Assembly: GCF_900100755.1 (NCBI RefSeq)
Contig: NZ_FNCI01000013.1
Span: 1 to 64,000 of the forward strand
Source of the DNA: Onishia taeanensis
Lineage (GTDB): Bacteria > Pseudomonadota > Gammaproteobacteria > Pseudomonadales > Halomonadaceae
Length of the DNA: 64,000 nt
Reading direction: 5' to 3'
Shown: piece by piece, positions 17,298 through 25,261 of the stretch
How positions within the stretch are numbered: position 1 is the stretch's first letter
How the letters are laid out: every line of letters begins with the position of its first letter
Program-made: the position numbers and the translations under genes
The notes under the pieces: generated by a model
What the model was told of the DNA's origin: nothing
The model's input: only the letters and a program-made list of their open reading frames with translations
Databases searched by the model: none

Positions 17298-18017
17298 TCA
17301 GCGTGCGGAGACAAGACCGCGCCGTGCGTAACGCTCGAAGCGGCGCAGGGCGAGGTTCGACACCAGCGTCAGCGCCAGGTACAGCACGCCCGCGGCCAGG
17401 AAGAACATGATGTAGGACTGTGTGGCACCGGCGGCCTGGCGGGTCACCAAGGTCAGCTCACTGAAGCCGATCACGGCCAGCAGGGCGGTGTCCTTGGTGG
17501 CGATCATCCACAGGTTGGCCATGCCGGGCAGGGCATGCGGCGTCATGGCCGGCAGCGTGACCCGGCGCAGCACCTTGCTGGGCGGCATGCCGAAGGCATG
17601 AGCCGCTTCGATCTGGCCGCGGGGGATGGCCAGAATAGCGCCGCGAATGACCTCGGTCGCATAGCCGCCCTGCACTAGGCCGATGACCAGGATGCCGGCA
17701 GTCAGGCCGTCGATATTGACGCTACCGAAGCCCATGGCGGTCGAGGCCCGGCTCAGAAGGTCGGTGCCGACGTAATAGAACAGCAGCATTAGTACCAGTT
17801 CGGGCACGGCGCGGATCACCATGGTGTAGATTTCCAGCAGGTCGCGGACGACCTTGTTGCCGTAGAGCTTGCCGGTGGCGCCGAAGATGCCGATCAGGAT
17901 GCCCAGCAGATAGCCACCTGCCGCCAGCTCGATCGAGCGCAGGAACCCGACCAGCAGCACCTTGCCCCAGCCGGGGGGCTCAAAGGCCAGCAGGCTTAAG
18001 TCGAAGACGGTCGTCAT
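17298..18017 (-). CDS. polar amino acid ABC transporter permease (HisQ-type)
   Basis: 239 residues, five predicted membrane helices. The EAA coupling motif reads AIPRGQIEAAHAFGMPPSKVLRRVTLPAMTPHALPGMANLWMIATKDTALLAVIGFSEL. The N-terminal LLVGFLRSIELAAGGYLLGILIG is typical of HisQ-type subunits. It lies between the periplasmic binding protein (100 bp upstream) and the second permease, and should heterodimerise with the latter. Confidence 0.9.
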   Translation of the reverse strand: MTTVFDLSLLAFEPPGWGKVLLVGFLRSIELAAGGYLLGILIGIFGATGKLYGNKVVRDLLEIYTMVIRAVPELVLMLLFYYVGTDLLSRASTAMGFGSVNIDGLTAGILVIGLVQGGYATEVIRGAILAIPRGQIEAAHAFGMPPSKVLRRVTLPAMTPHALPGMANLWMIATKDTALLAVIGFSELTLVTRQAAGATQSYIMFFLAAGVLYLALTLVSNLALRRFERYARRGLVSAR

Positions 18018-18117
18018 GGATGGCGATTATCCTTGTGAGTAACGGATGTCCAACGAATGTCCAAGTAAAGACGGAAAGACAAAGGCCGCCACTAGGGCGG
18101 CCTTCGCAGGTGGGCAA

Positions 18118-18894
18118 TTAGCCGCCGTAGATGTCGAAATCGAAGTAGGGCGCGGTGATGTCCTCATAGGTGCCATCGGCACGCATCGCCTCGATGGCCG
18201 CATTGACGCGTTCCTTGAGCTCGGTATCGCCCTGGCGCAGGCCTACCCCGATGCCCTCGCTCATCAGCTCAGCATCGCTTGCCACGGCACCGCGGTATTC
18301 ACAGCAGGACTGGCCGGTCTCGGAGTTGATGAAGGTCTGAACGGCCAGGGTGTCGGCGACCACCGCGTCCAGGCGGCCGGCGACCAGGTCCTGAAGCTCT
18401 TCATTGAGGGTCTGATAGACCTTCAGGTTGGCCGTGTCGGCGAAATGCTTGCGCGCGTACTGTTCCTGGTTGGTGCCCGACTGAATGCCCAGATAAGCGC
18501 CTTCAACGCCCTCGGCAGTGGGCTGCACGTCGCTTGATTTGAGCGCCACGATGCCGGTGGGGCTGGCGTAATACTTGTCGGAGAAGGCGATCTGCTCGGC
18601 GCGTTCCGGGGTAATCGACATCGAGCCAATGATCATGTCGATCTTGCCGGTTTTAAGAGCCGGAATGATGCCTTCCCAAGCGACTGGCGCAAGCTCGCAC
18701 TTGGCCTCAAGGCGGTTACATAGCTCGTCGATGAAGTCGATTTCCCAGCCCGACCATTCACCGGCAGCATCCGGCGAGTAGAAGGGGGGGTAGGGCTCGG
18801 CAGACAGGCCGATCTTGTAGGTATCGGCCAGAACCGGTGCAGCGAAAAGGCTCAGGCCGATCAGGCTGGCGGTCGCGGTGAGTGTCTTGAACAT
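18118..18894 (-). CDS. amino acid ABC transporter substrate-binding protein
   Basis: 258 residues, periplasmic, with a signal peptide (MFKTLTATASLIGLSLFAAPVLA, cleavage near 23). Family 3 solute-binding fold: YKIGLSAEPYPPFYSPD, WSGWEIDFIDELCNRL, IIPALKTGKIDMIIGSMSITPERAEQIAFSDKYYASP. It has a Cys pair QSCCEYRG around residue 200. HisJ/LAO/octopine-type proteins are the closest class I can name. The ligand is not predictable. Expressed from the operon that begins with the ATPase gene. Confidence 0.92.
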   Translation of the reverse strand: MFKTLTATASLIGLSLFAAPVLADTYKIGLSAEPYPPFYSPDAAGEWSGWEIDFIDELCNRLEAKCELAPVAWEGIIPALKTGKIDMIIGSMSITPERAEQIAFSDKYYASPTGIVALKSSDVQPTAEGVEGAYLGIQSGTNQEQYARKHFADTANLKVYQTLNEELQDLVAGRLDAVVADTLAVQTFINSETGQSCCEYRGAVASDAELMSEGIGVGLRQGDTELKERVNAAIEAMRADGTYEDITAPYFDFDIYGG

Positions 18895-19019
18895 GGGGAT
18901 TACCTCTCTTGTTTTAGGCGTTCTTGGCAGACGGGTTACATCTGCCGTTTAGGGTGTTTACGCGTGTCGTTTATGACGCCGTCGTTGATAAAGCTGTGTT
19001 GATAAAGAAAGGCCGGCGG

Positions 19020-19790
19020 TCAGGCCACCGAACTGATGAACTGCTTCAAGTACGGCGACCGGGGATCGCCAAAGATCTGATCGGGCGGGCCCTGCTCTTC
19101 GATGACGCCTTCTCGGAGGAACACCACGTGGCTTGCCACGTCGCGAGCGAAGGCCATCTCGTGGGTCACCAGCATCATGGTGCGCTGCTCGGCGGCCAGA
19201 TCGCGGATCACGGATAGCACCTCGCCGACCAGCTCCGGATCGAGCGCCGAGGTGGGTTCATCGAACAACATGGCCAGCGGATCGACCGCCAGCACCCGGG
19301 CAATGGCGGCGCGTTGCTGCTGCCCGCCGGATAGGAAGCCCGGATACATCGACTTCTGGCTGCCCAGTCCGACTCGGTTGAGCAGCTTCTCGGCGCGATG
19401 AACGGCCTCGTCGCGCTTCATGCCCAGTACGTGGATGGGTACCTCGATGACGTTTTCCAGCACCGTGCGGTGCGGCCAGAGGTTGAAGTTCTGAAAGACC
19501 ATGCCGAGGTGGGCGCGGATGCGCTGGACCTGACGGCGGTCGGCGATTTCCATATCGCCATGGCGAGAGGTTCGCATGCGATAGGTTTCGCCTTGAATCG
19601 CCACCTCGCCCGATGTCGGGCGTTCCAGCAGGTTGATGCATCTTAGCAGCGTCGATTTACCCGAGCCCGAGCCGCCAATGATGGCGACGATATCGCCCTG
19701 GCCGGCGGTCAGGGAAATGCCCTTCAGGACCTCGAGGGAGCCGAATCGCTTGCGCAGGTCGCGTATCTCTATTGCAGGTTCGTTTGCCAT
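19020..19790 (-). CDS. amino acid ABC transporter ATP-binding protein (HisP/GlnQ type)
   Basis: About 256 residues. Walker A GGSGSGKS at 39-46, Q-loop VFQNFNLWPH, signature LSGGQQQRAAIARVLA, Walker B AMLFDEPTSALDPELVGEV and H-loop VTHEMAFARDVA are all intact. The ATG at 19790 follows GAGAGA and gives the standard N terminus (MANEPAIEIRDLRKRFG); the frame open to 19847 adds a low-complexity leader. First gene of the importer operon. The promoter and a palindromic operator lie upstream at about 19875, shared with the divergent TetR gene. Confidence 0.93.
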   Translation of the reverse strand: MANEPAIEIRDLRKRFGSLEVLKGISLTAGQGDIVAIIGGSGSGKSTLLRCINLLERPTSGEVAIQGETYRMRTSRHGDMEIADRRQVQRIRAHLGMVFQNFNLWPHRTVLENVIEVPIHVLGMKRDEAVHRAEKLLNRVGLGSQKSMYPGFLSGGQQQRAAIARVLAVDPLAMLFDEPTSALDPELVGEVLSVIRDLAAEQRTMMLVTHEMAFARDVASHVVFLREGVIEEQGPPDQIFGDPRSPYLKQFISSVA

Positions 19791-19874
19791 TGATTCTCTC
19801 GTCTCTGGGGGCGCCCATCTGCCTCCTGGAGGGGGAAGTGTCGTCATTTAGCAGGCGCTTGCAATTAGTTCCTT

Positions 19875-19892
19875 GTTATACGACAGTATAAC
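19875..19892. promoter_or_regulatory. palindromic operator between ABC operon and TetR gene
   Basis: GTTATAC-GACA-GTATAAC is a perfect 7-bp inverted repeat with a 4-nt centre. It lies 85 bp upstream of the ATPase start and about 250 bp upstream of the divergent TetR start. Size and location fit a TetR-family operator. A related site precedes the reductase gene (14394). Confidence 0.65.
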
Positions 19893-20040
19893 TGTAAGCC
19901 AAGTACGGCGAGATTCAAAGCCTCAATATTAAACGAAAGGCTAGCTAGGCGCTTTAGGGTCGGCAGTTTCAAGGGCAGATCTGGTGTCAAAATCACCAAT
20001 TTTTTCAGCACCTTGATGTATGTAGGGGCGCCCACGCGCA

Positions 20041-20082
20041 GCGGTCTTTATGAAGCGGTCTTTGTGAGGTGAGCTTTATGAA
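20041..20082 (+). repeat. three 14-bp tandem repeats upstream of the TetR gene
   Basis: GCGGTCTTTATGAA, GCGGTCTTTGTGAG and GTGAGCTTTATGAA follow without gaps. The period equals that of the repeats at 6154 and 15453, though the sequence differs. Confidence 0.65.
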
Positions 20083-20145
20083 GCCGAGTGGGTGGGCGGC
20101 CTATATGCAGTGAAGCGCCGAGAGGGATGCTTCTTACCGGAAACG

Positions 20146-20832
20146 ATGGAGACTATGAGCAGGAAATCATTTCAGCGTTGGTCCATGGATGCGCGGCGCC
20201 GCAGCTTGCTCGAAGCCACTCTGGACTGTGTCGCTGAGCACGGCATGAGCGGTGCCAGCGCTCGGCGGGTGGCCGAGCGTGCCGGCGTGACGGCGGGGTT
20301 GATTCGCCATTACTTCGGTTCCAAGGACGCGATGGTAAGTGCTGCCTACGGCTACCTGATCGGGCAACTGACCGGCGAAGCCGAGGAATCGGCAGAGAAA
20401 GCCGGCGAGGAGCCCGAGCAACGCCTGGCACGCTTCATCGTCGCCAACGTGACGGCGCCCAACCTGTCGCCCCGCAAGGTGGCGCTCTGGGCCACGTTCA
20501 TCGGCCGTGTACGCACCGATCCTGGCTATGCCGACATCCACCGTGAGAGCTATCGCGAATTCCTGATCCTGCTGGAAACGCTGATTCATCCGCTGCTGCT
20601 GGCGCTCAAGCGTCCCGCGGACCCTGTCACCTGCCAGCACTACGCCATTGCGCTGAATGCGCTGATCGATGGCTTGTGGCTGGAAGGCGGGCTCGGGCAC
20701 GGCCTTTATGACACGGCGCTGCTGCCAAGGATTGCGCTGAGTGCGGCAGAGGGCATCCTCGCACTGCCGGCCAATACTCTGATGCAGCATATCGCCGCCC
20801 CCTCAATATCTTCTCAACACGCAACACGATAG
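20146..20832 (+). CDS. TetR-family regulator, BetI-like
   Basis: About 228 residues. HTH: RRRSLLEATLDCVAEHGMSGASARRVAERAGVTAGLIRHYFGSKDAMVSAAYGYL, including the IRHYFGSKD typical of BetI-like members. A BetI-type ligand-binding C-terminal domain follows (ARFIVANVTAPNLSPRKVALWATFIGRVRTDPGYADIHRESYREF). The start is ambiguous: ATGs at 20146 and 20155, with an open frame back to 20092. The aminotransferase gene follows 10 bp after its stop, so they share a transcript. It is divergent from the ABC operon with a palindrome between, so it likely represses the importer and itself. Confidence 0.88.
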   Translation: METMSRKSFQRWSMDARRRSLLEATLDCVAEHGMSGASARRVAERAGVTAGLIRHYFGSKDAMVSAAYGYLIGQLTGEAEESAEKAGEEPEQRLARFIVANVTAPNLSPRKVALWATFIGRVRTDPGYADIHRESYREFLILLETLIHPLLLALKRPADPVTCQHYAIALNALIDGLWLEGGLGHGLYDTALLPRIALSAAEGILALPANTLMQHIAAPSISSQHATR

Positions 20833-20842
20833 GAAACGTTTC

Positions 20843-22063
20843 ATGCGCTACGCATCGATTACTGATCGCCTGTATGACCTCGGTGGCGACAAATGGGCGG
20901 TACACAACGCCGCTAGAGCGCGCCAGGCCAAAGGCGAAGAACTCATCGAATTGAGCATCGGCGAGCCGGATATCACCACCGACCCGGCCCTGGTCGAGCA
21001 CTGCATCGATGCCCTGCGGGCCGGGCGCACGCGCTATTCCAACGGGCGCGGCGAGCCGGGCCTAGTGGATGCGTTGATCGAGAGCTATGCGCCGCGCTTC
21101 CCCGGCATCGGCGAAGAGAACGTGCTGTGCTTCCCCGGTACCCAGACCGCGCTATTCGCGGTGATCCTGGCGCTGGCCGGTGAGGGAGATGGCGTGCTGA
21201 GCGGCGACCCGTACTACGCCACCTATGAAGGGGTGATTCGTGCCGCAGGGGCTCATCTTCAGCCGGTGCCGCTGCGCATGGAGCACGACTTCATCATGCA
21301 GCCTGACGATCTGGCCGCCGCCATCACCCCGGAAAGCCGGGTGCTGATGCTCAATACGCCGCATAACCCCACCGGCGCGGTGTTGGATCGCGAGACGCTG
21401 GAGCAGTTGGGCAAGCTGTGCATCGAGCACGATCTGTGGATCCTCTGCGATGAGGTCTACGAGGCGCTGATCTTCGACGGCGACTTCGTCTCGCCGCTGG
21501 AAATCGAGGCGCTTCGCGAGCGCACCGTGGTGGTGTCCTCGATCTCCAAGAGCCATGCGGCCACCGGCTTCCGCAGCGGCTGGTCGATCGGCCCGGTGGA
21601 GTTTTCGCGGCGCCTGCTGCCGATTTCGGAAACCATGCTGTTCGGCAACCAGCCGTTCATTGCCGACATGACCGAGGCGGCTCTGCGCCAGCATTTCGAT
21701 ACCGCCGATCGCCTCTGTGAAGCGCTGGGCCGTCGCGCCAAGCTGCTGCACGAGGCCGTCGGCCGGGTGCCCGCGCTGTCGTCGAGCCTCCCGCAGGGCG
21801 GCATGTTCCTGATGATCGATGTCGCGAAGACCGGTCTGGACGGCGAGGCTTTCGCCTGGCGGCTGCTCGAAGAACAAGGGGTGGCGGTGATGCCGGGAGC
21901 CTCTTTCGGCGATAGCGCCACGACCCTGATTCGGGTGGCGCTAACGGTACCGGATGAAGTGCTGATGCAAGCCGTCGACAAAATGGCGACGCTTTGCCAG
22001 CGCTTGGACGGCAAGGATCTGGACGCTGAGACCCACCAGACCGAGGCCAGCAACCCGGCCTGA
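20843..22063 (+). CDS. PLP-dependent aminotransferase, class I/II
   Basis: 406 residues, fold-type I. ELIELSIGEPDITTDPALVEH at the N terminus, NTPHNPTGAV near 169, DEVYE near 203 and the PLP-binding Lys236 in SSISKSHAATGFRSGW are as expected. It transfers an amino group from an amino acid to a 2-oxoacid acceptor. The specific substrate is unknown, but the neighbours (amino-acid importer, 2-hydroxyacid reductase, aldolase) suggest it starts catabolism of the imported compound. Second gene of the TetR operon; a strong terminator follows. Confidence 0.92.
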   Translation: MRYASITDRLYDLGGDKWAVHNAARARQAKGEELIELSIGEPDITTDPALVEHCIDALRAGRTRYSNGRGEPGLVDALIESYAPRFPGIGEENVLCFPGTQTALFAVILALAGEGDGVLSGDPYYATYEGVIRAAGAHLQPVPLRMEHDFIMQPDDLAAAITPESRVLMLNTPHNPTGAVLDRETLEQLGKLCIEHDLWILCDEVYEALIFDGDFVSPLEIEALRERTVVVSSISKSHAATGFRSGWSIGPVEFSRRLLPISETMLFGNQPFIADMTEAALRQHFDTADRLCEALGRRAKLLHEAVGRVPALSSSLPQGGMFLMIDVAKTGLDGEAFAWRLLEEQGVAVMPGASFGDSATTLIRVALTVPDEVLMQAVDKMATLCQRLDGKDLDAETHQTEASNPA

Positions 22064-22086
22064 TCACTGCCGGATGGGCCTTTCTA

Positions 22087-22119
22087 CCCCGCCATGGTGT
22101 CTGCCATGGCGGGGTTTTT
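22087..22119 (+). terminator. intrinsic terminator after the aminotransferase
   Basis: CCCCGCCATGG / CCATGGCGGGG, an 11-bp perfect stem with a 5-6-nt loop followed by TTTTT. Lies 24 bp after the stop. Confidence 0.92.
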
Positions 22120-22156
22120 CGTTCCAGAGCGGACGGCTGGAAGCGGGACGGGTGGT

Positions 22157-23386
22157 TCAGTCGCGCTCGGTGGCCGCGTCACCGGCCCGACAGGCGGCGG
22201 CGGTGAACAGCACGTCAGTGGAGGAGTTCAGCGCCGTTTCGGTGGAATCCTGAACCACGCTGATCACAAAGCCAATCGCCACGACCTGCATGGCCACGTC
22301 GGTGGAAATGCCGAACAGGTTGGCGGCCATGGGGATGATCAGCAGCGAGCCGCCGGCCACGCCGGAGACACCGCAGGCGGCCAGCGCCGATACGATGCAT
22401 AGCAGCAGCGCAGTGGCGAAGTCGACGCTGATGCCCAGGGTATGAGCAGCGGCCAGGGTGATCACGGTGATGGTGACCGCCGCACCGGACATATTGATGG
22501 TGGCGCCCAGCGGGATCGAGATCGAATAGGTGTCGGCGTGCAGGTCAAGGCGCTTGCACAGCTCCAGGTTGACCGGAATGTTGGCCGCCGAGCTACGGGT
22601 GAAGAAGGCAGTGATGGCGCTGCCGCGCAGGCAGGCGAAGACCAGCGGATAAGGATTACGACGCGTCTTCAGGAACACGATCAGCGGGTTGGTCACCAGT
22701 GCCACGAACAGCATGCAGCCGACGATCACCAGCAGCAGCTGGCCGTAATCGAGCAGTGCACCGAGGCCTGCGCTGGCAAGGGTGCCGGCCACCAGGCCGA
22801 AGATGCCCAGCGGTGCCAGGCGGATCACCCAGCGAATGATCTGCGATACCGCATCGGCAAGGTCAGCAAGCAGGGCGCGGGTGCTATCGCTTGCCTGGCG
22901 CAGCGTCAGGCCAAGGCCGGCCGACCAGACCAGAATGGCGATGAAGTTGGCATTCATCAGCGCGCTGACCGGGTTGTCGACGGCGCTCAACACTAGGTTC
23001 TTGAGGATCTCATCGACCCCACCGGGCGGGTTGCCGGTGGCCTGAGGAGCGTCCAGTGTTAGGGTGGTCGGGAAAGCGAAGCTCGCCACCACGGCGACCA
23101 GCGCGGCCGCCAGCGTGCCGATCAGATAAAGCACCAGCACCCCGCGGATGTGGGTCTGCTGGCCGCGCTGATGGCTGGCGATGGCCGCCGTGACTAAGAC
23201 GAAGACCAGAATCGGTGCCACGGCCTTGAGGGCAGAAATGAACACTTGCCCCAGCAGTGACGCCGACTGGGCGAGATCGGGTGAGGTGGTAGCCAGCAGG
23301 ATGCCGCAGACGATGCCGATGGCAATTTGAGCGATCAGCCCTATCCGCTGCAGGGGGCGGAAGAGGGTGTTAAGGGTTGCGATCAT
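22157..23386 (-). CDS. sstT: serine/threonine:Na+ symporter SstT
   Basis: About 409 residues from the ATG at 23386 ([28 protein letters not shown]); the frame is open to 23530 but that part is not protein-like. A dicarboxylate/amino acid:cation symporter fold with eight membrane helices and two re-entrant loops. SstT-specific stretches include [54 protein letters not shown] and [19 protein letters not shown]. Na+-driven uptake of serine and threonine. Single-gene unit. Confidence 0.93.
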   Translation of the reverse strand: MIATLNTLFRPLQRIGLIAQIAIGIVCGILLATTSPDLAQSASLLGQVFISALKAVAPILVFVLVTAAIASHQRGQQTHIRGVLVLYLIGTLAAALVAVVASFAFPTTLTLDAPQATGNPPGGVDEILKNLVLSAVDNPVSALMNANFIAILVWSAGLGLTLRQASDSTRALLADLADAVSQIIRWVIRLAPLGIFGLVAGTLASAGLGALLDYGQLLLVIVGCMLFVALVTNPLIVFLKTRRNPYPLVFACLRGSAITAFFTRSSAANIPVNLELCKRLDLHADTYSISIPLGATINMSGAAVTITVITLAAAHTLGISVDFATALLLCIVSALAACGVSGVAGGSLLIIPMAANLFGISTDVAMQVVAIGFVISVVQDSTETALNSSTDVLFTAAACRAGDAATERD

Positions 23387-23577
23387 GACGCGTCTCTTGG
23401 AGGGTTCGGGATCGTGGGTTGCACGCAGAAGCCAGGAGTGCGCGGCGCGATTGGGTCCACCTGCCAGCCGCGCCGGGCCAAAACGGGCGCGGTATTCTAC
23501 CATTCCCGTCGCCGCCGCGTCGGCGATCATCCCTATATCCCGCTTGAGAGCGATGCTGTCGTTGCCGTCAGGCTTGC

Positions 23578-23985
23578 CTAATTGCCGGACGATTTATCGC
23601 TGGGCGACCAGCCGCCTTGGCGAATCGCCGGATAGCCGGCCACGTCGAGGTTGTAAAGATACAGCCAGGCCGGGCCGAAGGCGGTGTCGTGGACGATGCG
23701 GTCGTAGGTGCCGGAGTGCGGCGCACGAACCCGGTAGTCTTCCAGCCGGTCGAGGCCGGACATGCAGCGGCTATCGACCCGGAATACCTCGATGTCGATC
23801 CCGCGAGAAGGCTCGAGCCTGGCGCCAGGGTAGGGGCCCAGGTCGTAGAGAGTGGCGGTCGTCAGGGTGTCTTCACCGACGAACTCGGCGCCCTCCAACC
23901 AGTGGTGGTTGCGCAGGCCACGCTTCAGGGTGCCGTAGACGGCGACCAGTGGCGTGCGCTGAATGGCGATGGCGGGAGAGGACAT
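23578..23985 (-). CDS. gamma-glutamylcyclotransferase-like protein (YtfP/GGCT fold)
   Basis: 135 residues. The N-terminal [24 protein letters not shown] contains the YGTLK(R)G signature of the GGCT/AIG2 family; the acidic residue expected for catalysis may be Glu in DIEVFRV. Enzymes of this fold cyclise gamma-glutamyl amines to 5-oxoproline, but many YtfP-type members are unproven. It ends 57 bp upstream of nothing in its own operon; the ChaC-like gene precedes it in the same orientation, suggesting the two are co-transcribed. Confidence 0.85.
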   Translation of the reverse strand: MSSPAIAIQRTPLVAVYGTLKRGLRNHHWLEGAEFVGEDTLTTATLYDLGPYPGARLEPSRGIDIEVFRVDSRCMSGLDRLEDYRVRAPHSGTYDRIVHDTAFGPAWLYLYNLDVAGYPAIRQGGWSPSDKSSGN

Positions 23986-24042
23986 GGCTCACCTGAAATT
24001 CACGAGTGGCTTGGTGTCATATCTGAAAGGCGGTGCGGCCTC

Positions 24043-24633
24043 TCAGCCAGCGATTTTCCCATCGAGGTGGCGTGCCAGGGAGACCACATGCTCGTCGTGA
24101 TGGCCTAGCCGCTCCAGCGCTGCCGCCAGGTTGAGCAGGTAGTCGCGGTTCGGGCCGCTGGCGCCTTGGGCCATGGCAATCTGGCGGGCGATGGCGTCAT
24201 GGGGCGCGTCGCCGAGAAAGGCGGCGTTGTCTTCGGTGGCGAGATAGACCAGGCCTTCCGCCGACTCGCTGGCTCGACTGTCTTCATGGGCATCATCGAA
24301 GTGCAGTTCGGTGACCACGCGCAGATAGCCGTTCTTCTCCCGCACATCGAGAGGGCCGAGGGTTTCCGGTGTGATGCGATAGGCCATGCCGTGGCAGATG
24401 GCACCTGGGGCGCGCACCAGGGTCGCCACGCGCCCTGGGGCTTCGGGTGTGCCGCGATGGTCGTGGGAGCCTTGCCAGAAGCGGCGCACCCAGCCGCGAA
24501 TATGCGCCGGGCGACGTTCCAGGTAGGGAAAGTCGGCTTTCCAGATCAATGAGCCATAGCCGAACAGCCAGATTTCCTGGTGTCCGTCGAAATGGGTCAT
24601 TTGCTGGTTGATATGGGTGGTGTCGATCGTCAT
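24043..24633 (-). CDS. ChaC-like glutathione-specific gamma-glutamylcyclotransferase
   Basis: About 196 residues. IWLFGYGSLIWKADFPYLERRPAHIRGWVRRFWQGSHDHRGTPEAPGRVATLV is the ChaC N-terminal signature, and VREKNGYLRVV contains the expected catalytic Glu. ChaC enzymes degrade glutathione to 5-oxoproline and Cys-Gly. The start at 24633 (MTIDTTHINQQM) is chosen over 24654. Two GGCT-fold genes in tandem suggest a gamma-glutamyl/glutathione turnover unit. No glutathione transporter is nearby. Confidence 0.88.
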   Translation of the reverse strand: MTIDTTHINQQMTHFDGHQEIWLFGYGSLIWKADFPYLERRPAHIRGWVRRFWQGSHDHRGTPEAPGRVATLVRAPGAICHGMAYRITPETLGPLDVREKNGYLRVVTELHFDDAHEDSRASESAEGLVYLATEDNAAFLGDAPHDAIARQIAMAQGASGPNRDYLLNLAAALERLGHHDEHVVSLARHLDGKIAG

Positions 24634-24734
24634 GGGCGTCCTGAGTAGCGTCACGCAGAGGTGTCGATTCTACCATTCGCCGGGAGGGGGGATGCATCTA
24701 CCACACAAACGCAACTCTTTACCTCTCAAACGCA

Positions 24735-24760
24735 ACAAGGCCCGCCGAAGCGGGCCTTGT
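24735..24760 (-). terminator. terminator hairpin after the first cold-shock gene
   Basis: ACAAGGCCCGC - CGAA - GCGGGCCTTGT is an 11-bp perfect stem. The tail on the minus strand (TGCGTTTG) is only moderately U-rich. An almost identical hairpin follows the second cold-shock gene (39219-39243). Confidence 0.75.
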
Positions 24761-24812
24761 ACCTCAAACCTAGGGTTTGAGAGGCTTTCTAATCTCGACA
24801 GGAAGTCGGAGT

Positions 24813-25016
24813 TTAGATGGCCTTGATGTTTGACGCCTGCAGGCCTTTCTTGCCCTGGGTGACGTCAAAGGAAACTTCCTGGCCGTCCTGCAGAGACTTG
24901 AAGCCTTCTGCTTGGATCTCGGAGAAGTGTGCGAACAGGTCGTCGCCACCGTCTGCCGGAGAAATGAAGCCGAAACCTTTAGTGTCGTTGAACCACTTAA
25001 CTGTGCCAGTTGCCAT
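24813..25016 (-). CDS. cold-shock protein, CspA family
   Basis: 67 residues, one cold-shock (OB-fold) domain with RNP1 KGFGFI (K-G-F-G-F) and RNP2 DLFAHF intact, beginning [22 protein letters not shown]/ssDNA-binding chaperone. The Met at 25016 gives the standard N terminus; the frame open upstream to 25088 translates the leader. It is 85-90% identical by eye to the second copy at 38965. The long 5' leader resembles that of the paralogue, pointing to post-transcriptional control. Confidence 0.96.
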   Translation of the reverse strand: MATGTVKWFNDTKGFGFISPADGGDDLFAHFSEIQAEGFKSLQDGQEVSFDVTQGKKGLQASNIKAI

Positions 25017-25053
25017 TTTCAATATCCTTACGCGCAAAAGCGCTCTTACAGTT

Positions 25054-25169
25054 GCCGGGTGATACCCGAGAAATAGTGGGTAAAACAAAGGAGATATACA
25101 CCAGGGCTACCGAAGGACTTCGATTACAACTGACTATATTCAACTTGCTAACCAACTGAGATGCATCTT
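25054..25169 (-). promoter_or_regulatory. conserved cold-shock 5' leader RNA (copy 1)
   Basis: On the minus strand the leader carries, in order, AAGATGCAT (25169-25161), TGTAATCG (25128-25121), CTTCGGTAG, CTGGTGTATATC, TTGTTTT, CCCACT and CGGGTATCACCCGG, ending near 25054. The same blocks in the same order precede the second cold-shock gene (38835-38936). The CGGGTATCACCCGG block can fold into a small hairpin just upstream of the ribosome binding region. Confidence 0.7.
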
Positions 25170-25261
25170 TCCACGTTGGGACCGCCGGGTCAACATTAAT
25201 TTACGAGGATCCCCTGAGGGCGCGTGCGGCAATCTCGGCACGCGCCCAGCCAGGCCGGGGC

